This document shows positions 46,573-54,936 of a DNA stretch of 64,000 bases, piece after piece (the first letter of the stretch is position 1; every line of letters starts with the position of its first letter). Source of the DNA: JAOUEA01 sp963797635 (lineage in GTDB: Bacteria > Actinomycetota > UBA4738 > HRBIN12); the NCBI GenBank assembly GCA_963797635.1, contig CAWCPZ010000011.1, forward strand, positions 558,001-622,000, written 5' to 3'. The notes beneath the pieces are model-generated. The model saw nothing but the letters and a program-made list of their open reading frames with translations, was not told the DNA's origin and did not search any database. The position numbers and the translations under genes were made by a program.

Positions 46573-47445
46573 TCATCTCGCGTCGAGCAGCCATGTAGCG
46601 GTCTCGACGTGTTCGGGCATCGCCCCGTGGGCATCGAACCCCCACGACAGCGTGTGGGCCATGGTCCATCGGCGCACACGTTCGCGATCGAGATCGAGCT
46701 CCGCGCTCACGCGGTCGAGCCGCCGGATCACCGCGGGCCGGCTGTGGCCGAGTTCCCCGCCCCGCACGATGGCGGCGACGCCGAACTCGCGCTCGCCAGC
46801 GAGCGGCTTCGGATCGATCACCAGCCACGGCTCACGCGTGGCGCTCAGGATGTTGTCCGCGTGCAGATCCTGGTTCACGAGCACCTGCTCGCCCTGCGTG
46901 GCGGCGAGCTCCGTGAACGCCTCCGCGGCGGCTTCGACCAGCCGCGCATCGACCGTCCGGCCGGTTCGCTCCCAGTCGGCCAGCATCTCGGTTCGAAGGT
47001 CCGCGGCTTCGTCCGCGAGCGAGCGGAACGGCTCGCCCGCCGGGATCCAGAGTCGAGGCAGGAGGCCGATCACCACGCCGAGCGCCGCTTCGGGATCGCG
47101 GGTGCCGAGCTCGGTGAGGTGCGATCCCGGCCTCGCCCGTTCCAACAGGAACGCGCAGCGTGCCGGATCGTCATCCAACAGGCGAACCGCGCCCTCGCCG
47201 TTCCAGGCCTGCAACGCCGTGGCCTCTTGCTCCGCTTCCCGGTGGGGCAGCTCGACCTTCAGGACGGCGTCGGTGCCGTCCGGGAGGGTCGCCGGCATCG
47301 CCAGGGACGAGTAGCCGTGACCGAACGCCTCGCCGATGGTGAGCGACCACCGCTCGACGCACTCGTCGACGAGCGTCGGCAGGGCAGCGAGCCATGCTGC
47401 CCCACCGGGCTCGTCTCGGAGCGGCTCGAGGTCCTCGTAGGTCAC
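46573..47445 (-). CDS. Streptomycin 6-kinase-family (APH-fold) kinase
   Basis: 290 residues, intact. Kinase-like fold with the catalytic loop NQDLHADNILSATREP and the metal-binding Asp in WLVIDPKPLAGEREF. ATP-binding segment AVLKVELPHREAEQEATAL. This pattern is that of the APH(6)/hydroxyurea-phosphotransferase family. Members outside antibiotic producers often phosphorylate unknown small molecules, so resistance is not demonstrated. ATG 47445 with the AlgH-like gene immediately downstream. Confidence 0.85.
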   Translation of the reverse strand: MTYEDLEPLRDEPGGAAWLAALPTLVDECVERWSLTIGEAFGHGYSSLAMPATLPDGTDAVLKVELPHREAEQEATALQAWNGEGAVRLLDDDPARCAFLLERARPGSHLTELGTRDPEAALGVVIGLLPRLWIPAGEPFRSLADEAADLRTEMLADWERTGRTVDARLVEAAAEAFTELAATQGEQVLVNQDLHADNILSATREPWLVIDPKPLAGEREFGVAAIVRGGELGHSRPAVIRRLDRVSAELDLDRERVRRWTMAHTLSWGFDAHGAMPEHVETATWLLDAR

Positions 47446-47476
47446 GACCTCGAGGCTAGCGCGGGTGTCGTCGCGC

Positions 47477-48646
47477 TCACCCCTTCGCGGGGATCTCCTT
47501 CTTCGGGTCGAGGAACGGCAGGGCGGTCACCGTGGCCGTCATCGGGCCGTCGGGCGACGTGATCTCGATCCGCGTGCCCTCCGTGGCTGCGGCGATCGGC
47601 ACCCACGCGAAGCCCATGTTGAAGTCCAGTCGCGGCGAGTAGGAGGCGCTGACCAGGCGCCCGACCTGCTTCCCGGTCTCTTGGCCCCCTTCGACCACGG
47701 GCCAGAAGTCCTCCAGCCACATCCCGAGCGGCTCGCCGTCGATCTTCACGCCGACCAGCTTCTGCTGCACGCCGTCAGCCTTGATCTGCTCCAAGGCCTT
47801 CCGGGAGACGAACTCGTTGTCGTTGTCGAGCTCGGCGAGCCGCTCCAACCCGGTGATCTCGAACGGGTTGTTCGTGACGTCCATGTCGTTGCCGTAGTTG
47901 AAGATGCCGGCTTCCATGCGACGCTGATCGCTCGGCGCGATCGCGCGCAGCTCGAACTCCTCACCGGCGTCCATGATCGCGTCCCACAGCTCGTTCGCGG
48001 CCGAGGCGTCTCGCAGGTACACCTCGTAGCCCAGCTCGGCGCTCCAGCCGGTACGCGACACCACGACCGGGATGCCGTTCAGCTCGGTCTGCTTGTGCCA
48101 GTAGTACTTCTGGTCGGCCACCGCGTCGCCGAAGAGCTTGCGGATCAACGGCTTGGAGCGCGGACCCTGGATCTGCAACGGCGAGACGTCGGGCTCGCGG
48201 ATCTCGACGTCCATGTTCGCGAACGCCTGCACCCCGAGGGCGTACAGGAGCGCGTCCGAATCCGCGAGCGAGAGCCAGAAGTGGTCCTCGGCGAGCTTCA
48301 GCAGGATCGGATCGTTGATGATGCCGCCGTCGGGCGCGCAGATCAGCACGTACTTGCACTGCTCCGGCTGGGTCTGCGACAGGTCACGCGGCGTCAGCAG
48401 CTGCGTGAACCGCGCGGCGTCGGGGCCGGTGATCTCCACCTGGCGCTCCACCGCCACGTCCCACAGCGTGACCTTGTCGACGAGGTGCCAGTACTCCTTG
48501 ATGTCGTCGTCGTAGAACGTGGGGATCAGCATGTGGTTGTACAGGTCCCAGCTGGTGGCGCCGGCCTCCACCGTCTTGTCGAAGTACGGAGACTTCTTGT
48601 ACCAACTGGCGAAGTAGAACGGGAACGATCGGTTCTGCTCAGGCAT
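47477..48646 (-). CDS. GcvT/DmdA-family aminomethyl- or methyltransferase
   Basis: 389 residues, intact. Folate-binding GcvT fold. Closest in pattern to dimethylsulfoniopropionate demethylase-like proteins: LYNHMLIPTFYDDDIKEYWH, VTLWDVAVERQVEITGPDA, CKYVLICAPDGGIINDPI, EPDVSPLQIQGPRSKPLI and FNYGNDMDVTNNPFE. True DmdA residues cannot be verified by eye, and many homologues act on other methylated or betaine-type substrates. It follows the FAD enzyme by 6 bp and is presumably co-regulated with it by the palindromic operator at 50375. Confidence 0.85.
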   Translation of the reverse strand: MPEQNRSFPFYFASWYKKSPYFDKTVEAGATSWDLYNHMLIPTFYDDDIKEYWHLVDKVTLWDVAVERQVEITGPDAARFTQLLTPRDLSQTQPEQCKYVLICAPDGGIINDPILLKLAEDHFWLSLADSDALLYALGVQAFANMDVEIREPDVSPLQIQGPRSKPLIRKLFGDAVADQKYYWHKQTELNGIPVVVSRTGWSAELGYEVYLRDASAANELWDAIMDAGEEFELRAIAPSDQRRMEAGIFNYGNDMDVTNNPFEITGLERLAELDNDNEFVSRKALEQIKADGVQQKLVGVKIDGEPLGMWLEDFWPVVEGGQETGKQVGRLVSASYSPRLDFNMGFAWVPIAAATEGTRIEITSPDGPMTATVTALPFLDPKKEIPAKG

Positions 48647-48652
48647 GGTGCG

Positions 48653-50315
48653 TCATCCCTTCCGTGGACGTGAACGAGTGAGGCGCCCGCCCTTGCGGTC
48701 CGCCTTGATCTGTTTGAACGCGTTGTAGCCGGGGATCCCGCACACTCCCCCGCCGCCGTGGGTGGCGCTGGAGGCCTGGTACAACCCGCGGATCGGCGAT
48801 CGGTAGTCGGCGTAGCCGGGCGCCGGGCGCATGTGGAACAGCTGCTCGGCGGACTAGCTCCCCGTGGAAGATGTTGCCGCCGATCAGCCCCCATTCGTGC
48901 TCCATCTCCCACGGCCCGATCACCTGGCGATGCAGCACGCTGTCGGCGAACCCGGGCGCCATCTCGTCGTAGCCCGCGATCACGCGGTCGGCGTAGGCGT
49001 CGAGTTCCTCGGTGTGAGGCTTCTCGCTCCACTCGTGCGGCACCCACTGCGTGAACAGCGACACGACGTGCTTGCCCTCGGGCGCCAGCGTGCGGTCGTA
49101 CACCGTCGGCATCACGCCGTCGCTGAACGGCGCGGTCGAGGGCAGGCCGGCGCGCGCTTCCTCGAACGCCTTCTCCAGGTAGGCGATCGAGTGCGCGAGC
49201 TCGAACCCGCCGGTGAGGTCCTGCAGGTCGGGCTTGGCGGTGAACACCGGCGCGCGGTCGAGCGCACAGTTGATCTTCACGACGCCGCTGCGCGTCTTCC
49301 AGTTGTCGATGTCGTCGACGAACGCCGCGGGCAGCTCGCTCCGGTCGATCTGCTCCAGGAACGTGATCTTCGGATGGATGGCGGTGACCACCACCGGCGC
49401 GCGGAGCTCCTCGCCGCCCTCCAGGACCACGCCGGTCACGCGGCCACCCTCGGTGAGGACCTTCGCGACGCGGGCGTCCGTGCGGATCTCGGCGCCGAAG
49501 CTGCGGGCGCTGGCCGCGATCGCGTCGCTCACGGCGCCCATGCCGCCTTCCGGCACGGCCCACGCACCGAGGTGGCCGTCGCCGACGTCACCGATCGAAT
49601 GGTGCGCCATCACGTAGCCGGTGCCCGGTTCGTACGGGCCGGCCCAGGTGCCGATCAGGCCGTTGAGCGCCATCACGGTCTTCACCTGGTCGGTCTCGAA
49701 GAATCGGTCGAGGATGTCGACGATGCTCATCGTCATCAGGCGGGTGACGTCCCCGATCGTCTTCACGTCGAGCCCGCGGAACCGCCACGCCAGCCGCAGC
49801 TGCTCGTAGAGGTCCGCGGGCTTCTTCGACCCCACGGTGGGCGGGATCGACATCAACATGGGGCCGAGCACGTCGGCGAGGCCGCCGATCCAGGCGTCCC
49901 AGCGCTCGATCGCGTCGGCGTCGTGCTTGGAGAACTGCGCGAACGACTCGTAGTTCTTCTTCGCATCGTCGTCGTACTGGACGATGCAGCGCCCGTCGGG
50001 GAAGGGCAGGAAGTACGGGCCGACCGGGTAGGCCTTGTACCCGTGGTCGGCGAGCTTGAGGTCCCGCTGGATCGTGTCGGGCATCAGGCTCATGACGTAG
50101 CTGAGCGTGGTGACCTTGAACTCGGGAGCCTCGGGCCAGGGGGCCATGGTGTCGGCGGCGCCGCCCACTTTGTGCCGTGCTTCCAAGACGACGGTCTTCG
50201 CGCCCGACCTGGCGAGGTAGGCGCCGGCGACGAGGCCGTTGTGGCCGCCGCCGATCACGATCGCGTGGTACGTGTTGGTGCCGGTGGAGCTGGTGGAGCT
50301 GGTGGTGCCGGACAT
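48653..50315 (-). CDS. FAD-dependent phytoene desaturase-like oxidoreductase (frame slip)
   Basis: About 554 residues after repair. The N-terminal dinucleotide-binding motif is IVIGGGHNGLVAGAYLARSG, followed by VVLEARHKVGGAADT. The C-terminal FAD-binding end GLYQASSATHGGGGVCGIPG is in another frame. Removing the A of ctagtcc near 48857 restores FHGELSAEQLFHMRPAPGYA. The family covers carotenoid desaturases, retinol saturases and unassigned oxidases. No carotenoid genes are nearby, so the substrate is open. ATG 50315 has GGAGGA upstream. The promoter and operator lie at 50365-50394. Confidence 0.85.
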
Positions 50316-50364
50316 GACGGTGTTCCTCCGGTCTGGGCCCCGGGTGGGACCCGCCCGAATCGGG

Positions 50365-50394
50365 ACGCTAGTCCTGAACGGCCGTTCAAAGCAA
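50365..50394 (-). promoter_or_regulatory. Promoter with palindromic operator TGAACGGCCGTTCA
   Basis: On the minus strand TTGCTT (50389-50394) and TAGCGT (50365-50370) are spaced by 18 bp. A perfect 14-bp palindrome, TGAACGGCCGTTCA, occupies 50375-50388, exactly inside that spacer. This geometry is classic for a TetR-type repressor site controlling the FAD enzyme/DmdA-like operon. No TetR gene is in the window. The promoter match is moderate, the palindrome exact. Confidence 0.6.
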
Positions 50395-50405
50395 GTCAGG
50401 AAACC

Positions 50406-50418
50406 TGAACGTGATTCA
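50406..50418. promoter_or_regulatory. Second, imperfect operator-like box TGAACGTGATTCA
   Basis: Thirteen bp with TGAA...TTCA ends and the same TGAAC half-site as the palindrome at 50375-50388, 31 bp away (about three helical turns start to start). It may be a second, weaker site for the same regulator. Evidence is similarity and spacing only. Confidence 0.35.
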
Positions 50419-50620
50419 GCCGGCTTGGCGGCCGCCCAGACCCAGATACCTTCCTATGCAAGGTCCCTGCGCCCCTTGCGGTCGGCACATCACCCGGCCT
50501 CCGGGTCAACGACCACGGGTTCCCCCGGCGGAACGTCAACACCTTCCGGGTTCCGTCCTGCGTGGGAACCCGTACGCCGTTGACGATCGCCGGGGCGAGG
50601 GAGCGAGACCCCTCCGAGCC
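50419..50620. other. Non-coding gap after the MFS gene with a nested inverted repeat
   Basis: The gap 50316-50620 is the only stretch over 300 bp without a clear gene. Besides the operators it contains ACGGGTTCCC (50515-50524) pairing with GGGAACCCGT (50564-50573), with a smaller CGGAAC/GTTCCG repeat nested inside. This could terminate the MFS transcript or be a mobile-repeat remnant. A protein-like stretch (PAIVNGVRVPTQDGTRK) directly after the MFS stop has no start codon. Confidence 0.35.
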
Positions 50621-51869
50621 TCAGCTCGCCGGCGGATACATCATCGCGTCGGCGATCTCGGCCTCGGCGTCGAGATCGGGGGCGCTCCCCTCGTCCGGCT
50701 CGTGCCGCAACCGAAGCAGCGGCACCAGGATCAGCGCCGCCAGCGCCGCGCCGGCCCCACCGAGCAGATACACGCTCTGCGGTGCCATCACGGTCAGCAC
50801 CGGACCCGCGGCCACGTACGCCACCGCGAGCCCGAACGACAGCACCGCCTCGAACGCCGCCATGGCGCGGCTCCGCACCGCGTCGGGCGTTCGGCGCTGG
50901 AGCATCCCGTTCTCCGACACGATCGTCAGGCCGTCGCAGACCCCCATCGCCAGCAGCGCCCCCAGCACGAACGGGAACACCGGCGCGAACCCCACGCCGA
51001 ACGCCGCCAACGCGATCCCGAACGCGCCGAAGACCATCCACACCGGCTCGGTGCGCGCGGTCATCCATCGGCCCACCCCGGCCCCGACGGTCGAACCCAG
51101 TCCCCAGCAAGCGATCAGCAGTCCGTAGCCCATGGGCCCCCAGCCGAACGACTTCGGCAAGCGGTGCGTCGGCCACCATGCCCATCCCCATGCCGACCAC
51201 GAACACGAACCACGCGATCGACAGCCGTCGCAGCACCGGTTCACGCCACAGGTAGACGATGCCCGCGGTGATGCCGGCGTGCTCTTCGTGCTCGGCGCCT
51301 CGCTCCTCCTGGAAGCGACCGCGCACCGAGATCGTCAGCAGCAGCGAGATGACGAACGAGACCGCGTTCACCCCGAACACCCATGAAACGTCCGTGAGGG
51401 CCAGCAGCAGCCCACCGATCACCGGGCCGATCGCGATGCCTGCATGCACGCCCAGCGTGACCAGGCTGTTCGCCCACGAGATGTCCTCCGGGTCGTCCAC
51501 CAGGTTCGGGATCGCCGCCCGTGAGGCCGACAGGAACGGCAGCTCAGCGATCGCCGAGGCGAACGCCAGCAGGATCAGCGCGAGCGGCGAGTGCACGAAC
51601 ACCATCGCGGTGAAGAACACGCACGAGATCGCCTCGGACCAGATCAGCACCATGCGGCGATCCAGCCGGTCGCCCAGGGCACCGGCGAACGGCCCGATCA
51701 GCCCTGCGACCCCGAACGTCAACAGCAGCGACAACGCCTGCATGAACGGCGAGTGCGTGCGGTCCCAGACCGTGAAGTTGAGCGCCGTGAACGCGGCGGC
51801 GCCACCGGTCACGGACAGCAGGCGACCGAGGGCCAGACGTCTGACGTTGGATCGAGGTGAGCGGCTCAT
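50621..51869 (-). CDS. MFS exporter (frame slip)
   Basis: About 415 residues, roughly 12 TM helices after repair. The loop 2-3 signature ALGDRLDRRMVLIWSEAIS is typical of MFS_3-type drug exporters, as is RRTPDAVRSRAMAAFEAVLS in the second half. A +1 slip near 51172 joins MVADAPLA to SFGWGPMGYG. ATG 51869 has AAGGAG nine bases upstream. Upstream lies a 24-residue leader ORF (51917-51991) inside a long hairpin, so expression may be controlled by attenuation. Substrate unknown, possibly an antibiotic. Confidence 0.83.
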
Positions 51870-51910
51870 GAAGCGGACTCCTTGCGGGGGTGGTGCCGGC
51901 GGGGCTGCCT

Positions 51911-51974
51911 GGTGACCTAGCGGGCAGTGGGCGCGATGGATCGCGTCCGCACACTGCCGGCATCGCCGGTCACC
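51911..51974 (-). promoter_or_regulatory. Nested hairpin overlapping the leader ORF, attenuator candidate
   Basis: Three stems nest: GGTGACC (51911-51917) with GGTCACC (51968-51974), GGCAGTG (51923-51929) with CACTGCC (51952-51958), and CGCGAT (51932-51937) with ATCGCG (51940-51945). In the minus-strand RNA this covers most of the leader ORF, including its stop codon, 40-odd bases before the exporter's ribosome-binding site. A translating or stalled ribosome on the leader would change the folding. Mechanism inferred. Confidence 0.5.
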
Positions 51975-51991
51975 AAGAGATTCCGCTTCAT
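51917..51991 (-). CDS. Leader peptide of the MFS exporter, 24 residues
   Basis: ATG 51991 to TAG 51917 encodes a peptide beginning MKRNLLVTGDAGS and ending in a run of basic/hydroxyl residues (RTRSIAPTAR). It lies 47 bp upstream of the exporter start, in a transcript region that folds into a long hairpin. Short Arg/Thr-rich leaders in front of exporters and ribosome-protection genes are common in actinobacteria and control them through ribosome stalling. The presence of the ORF is certain; its use is inferred. Confidence 0.45.
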   Translation of the reverse strand: MKRNLLVTGDAGSVRTRSIAPTAR

Positions 51992-52054
51992 GATCGAGCG
52001 AGTGTAGCACGGGGCCACCGGCCGTTCCGGGAACGAACGAAGGATCGGGCGCTG

Positions 52055-53636
52055 CTACGCAGGCAGCGTGACGGTGCGCAGCTGGTGCGCATCGATGATG
52101 GACGCCACCTGCTCCAGCACCTCGATCGAGACCTCGGTGTCGACGGTGAGGCACATCAACGCGTCGCCGCCTTCGACCCTGCGGCCGACGTCCATCGTCG
52201 CGATGTTGACGTCGTGCTCGCCCAGCATCGTGCCCACGGTGCCGATGATCCCCGGCCGGTCCGCGTACGTGAAGAACACCATGTGGCCCGCCGGGCGTCA
52301 CCTCGATGTCGAAGTCGTTCACCTGCGTCACGCGCTCGTGGTCCTTCGCCAGGATCGAACCCGCCACGCTCACCGGGCCCTCGTCGGTCTCGGCCCGCAG
52401 GGCGATCGAACTCACGTAGTCCTGGGACACCGTCGAGCGCATCTCGCTCACCGTGAGTCCGCGCTCGCGTGCCAGCATCGGCGCGTTCACGAACGAGACC
52501 GGCTCGTGCACGGTTCGGCCCAGGATGCCTTTGAGGATCGCCAGCGTGAGCACGCGGGTGTCGGATTCCGCGATGCGGCCCAGATACGAGGCCACGATCG
52601 ACCGCACACCACCCTCGGCGAGTCCCGCCACCAGCGTGCCCAACCGCTCGGCCAGCGGCACGAACGGTCGCACCACCTCGGTCACCTCGGCGCCGGCGCT
52701 GACGTTGACCGCGTACGGCACGAACTCACCCATCAGCGCCAGCCGCACCATCTCGGCGACGGTGGTGCCGGCCTTGTCCTGCGCTTCCTTGGTCGAGGCT
52801 CCGAGGTGCGGCGTCACCACCACGCTGTCCAACGCGAAGAGCGGCGAGTCGGTGGTGGGCTCGTTCGCGAACACGTCGAGCGCGGCACCGCCCAGGTGTC
52901 CGCTCTCGATCGCCTTGGCCAGGGCATCCTCGTCGACGATGCCGCCGCGCGCCGTGTTCACCAGGCGAGCACCCTGCTTCATCAGCCCGAGCTCGTGCTC
53001 GCCCAGCAGCCCCTCGGTCTCGGGGGTTCGCGGCAGATGGATCGACACGAAGTCGGCCTGGACCAGGAGCGACTCGAGCGACGGCATCGCATCGACGCCC
53101 ATCTCCTTCGCACGCTCGGCGCTGACGTAGGGATCGAACGCGATCACCCGCATGCCGAACCCGGCCGCGCGTTGGGCCACCAACGCCCCCACCCGTCCCA
53201 GCCCGACGAGGCCGATCGTCTTGCCGGCGAGCTCCACGCCCTCCCACTTCGAGCGCTCCCACGCGCCCTGTTTCAGCGCGGCGTTGGCCTGCGGGGTGTT
53301 GCGAGCCTGCGCCAGGAGCAAGGCCATCGCCTGCTCGGCGGCGCTGATGATGTTGGACTGCGGCGCGTTGACCACCATGACGCCGCGGCGCGTGGCGGCT
53401 TCGACGTCGACGTTGTCCAGGCCGATCCCCGCGCGCGCCACCACCTTCAGCTGTGGCGCGGCGGCGAGCACCTCGTCGGTGACCTGCGTGGCGCTGCGGA
53501 TGATGAGCGCGTCGTAGGGCGCGATCTCGGTCGCGAGGTCGCCCCCGGCGAGGTCGGTGCGAACGTCCACCTGGAAGTCCTTGCGGAGCAGCTCCAGCCC
53601 TTGCTCGGAGAGCTGCTCGGTGACGAGGACCCTCAC
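52055..53636 (-). CDS. serA: D-3-phosphoglycerate dehydrogenase with C-terminal ACT domain (frame slip)
   Basis: First committed step of serine synthesis: 3-phosphoglycerate to 3-phosphohydroxypyruvate. About 527 residues after repair, the long form. NAD motif IGLVGLGRVGALVAQR, catalytic HLPRTPETEG and VTPHLGAST. It then has the intervening domain and the ACT domain VFFTYADRPGIIGTVGTML with DVGRRVEGGDALMCLTVD, normally the serine-feedback site. A +1 slip near 52285 separates VTPGGPH from MVFFTYADRP. GTG 53636 overlaps the aminotransferase stop by 4 bp. Confidence 0.92.
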
Positions 53637-54794
53637 GAGGCGCGCGACTCCATGAAGACCGTCTCGGCGGCCGCCACCGCAGCGCCGCGCTTCACGGGGT
53701 GACCGAGCGTCTCCAAGGTCATCTCCAAGCGCCGCGAGCCCCCGGATGATGTCGAGCTCGGAGAAGTATCCGAAGTGCCCGATGCGGAAGACCTTGCCCT
53801 TCAGCGGTCCCTGACCCGGAGCCAGCACGCACCCGTGATCGGCGCGGATCGTGTCGCTGATCGTGTCGGCGTCGATGTTCTCGGGCGCGCGGATCGCGGT
53901 GACGGTCCAGTTGTCCTCGAGCCCTTCGCCGAACAGGTCCAGGCCGAGCGCCTTCGCGCCTTCCTTCACCGCCCGCGACAGCATCTGATGGCGAACCATC
54001 GCCGCCTCGATGCCGTCCTGGAAGTACAGCGCCAGGGCGGCCTGCAGGCCCTGCATCACGCTGATCGCGGGCGTCCACGGGTTCTCGGGGTGCGGCAGGT
54101 CGGCGAACCGCTTGTAGGTGGCCCAGTCGAAATAGAAGCGCGGGTTCGTCGCGGAGCGCGATGCCTCCCACGCGCGCTCGCTGATCGCGCAGAACGCGAT
54201 GCCGGGCGAGGCGCTCAGGGCCTTCTGGCTGCCGCCCACCGCGACGTCGATCCCCCAGGCGTCGAACTCGAACGGCACGGCGCCGAGCGAGGACACCGCG
54301 TCGACGATCACCAGGGCGCCGGCGTCGTTGGCGACCTTCGCGAGCTGCTCGATCGGTTGGATCACGCCGGTGGAGGTCTCGGACTGGGTGAGCAGCACGG
54401 CCTTCACGGGATGCTCGGCCAGCGCGGCCGCGACGTCGTCGGGGCGGATCTTCGTGCCCCACTCGTACTCGACGGTCCGCACCGTGAGCCCGTAGGTCTC
54501 GGCGAGCTTCTTGAACCGCTCGGAGAAGAACCCGGCCAGGGGCACCAGGACCTCGTCGCCGGGACTGAAGCAGTTGGCGATCGCGGACTCGAGCCCGCCC
54601 GTGCCGCTGGAGGTCATGAGCAGCACGTCGGCCGAATCGGTCTTGTAGAGCTCCTTCAGCCGCGTGGTGACGTCGCGCATCAGGTTCCCGAAGCCGGGAC
54701 CACGGTGATAGACGAGCGGGCTGCCCTGGGCGAGCAGCACCTCGGGCGGGATCGGGGTCGGACCGGGGGCCAGGATGATCTCGGGCCTGTCCAT
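53633..54794 (-). CDS. Class V aminotransferase (serine/alanine-glyoxylate type) coupled to serA (frame slip)
   Basis: About 387 residues. PLP lysine in VAVGGSQKALSASPG, Asp in GALVIVDAVSSLGAVPFEFD, opening LAPGPTPIPPEVLLAQG. This is the alanine-glyoxylate/serine-pyruvate branch (PucG-like), not classic SerC. Its coupling to serA (4-bp overlap) suggests that it supplies the phosphoserine transaminase step or links serine to glyoxylate. A +1 slip near 53728 restores ALEMTLETLGHPVKRGAAV and an end at MESRAS. ATG 54794 is preferred over an in-frame GTG that touches the ribosome-binding site GAGGAG. Confidence 0.88.
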
Positions 54795-54936
54795 CGGTTG
54801 GATCACTCCTCGAACGACGTCGGAACCGTCAGCCTACCAATGCGTCGACGGCAGGATTCCGCAAGGACGGCGACGGCAAGGAACCGCAGCTCCGTATCAT
54901 CCTGTGGGCGCTTCGCCAGGGGCGCCGACCCCAACG

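Noticed and set aside
46573..47445. Antibiotic resistance gene call for the streptomycin-6-kinase-like protein.
   Set aside because: The kinase fold is clear but the family is broad, and no antibiotic cluster or other resistance gene is adjacent. Substrate left open.
50489..50620. Possible small gene reading PAIVNGVRVPTQDGTRK and, after a slip, a VDVPPGEPVVVDPEAG end, directly after the MFS stop.
   Set aside because: There is no start codon, it needs a frame slip, and it overlaps a nested inverted repeat. Chance open sequence cannot be excluded.
50490..54806. A single 1438-codon open frame on the minus strand that would fuse aminotransferase, SerA and MFS transporter.
   Set aside because: Three complete families with their own starts, stops and ribosome-binding sites are present. 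The fusion arises because +1 slips near 53728 and 52285 bypass the true stops.
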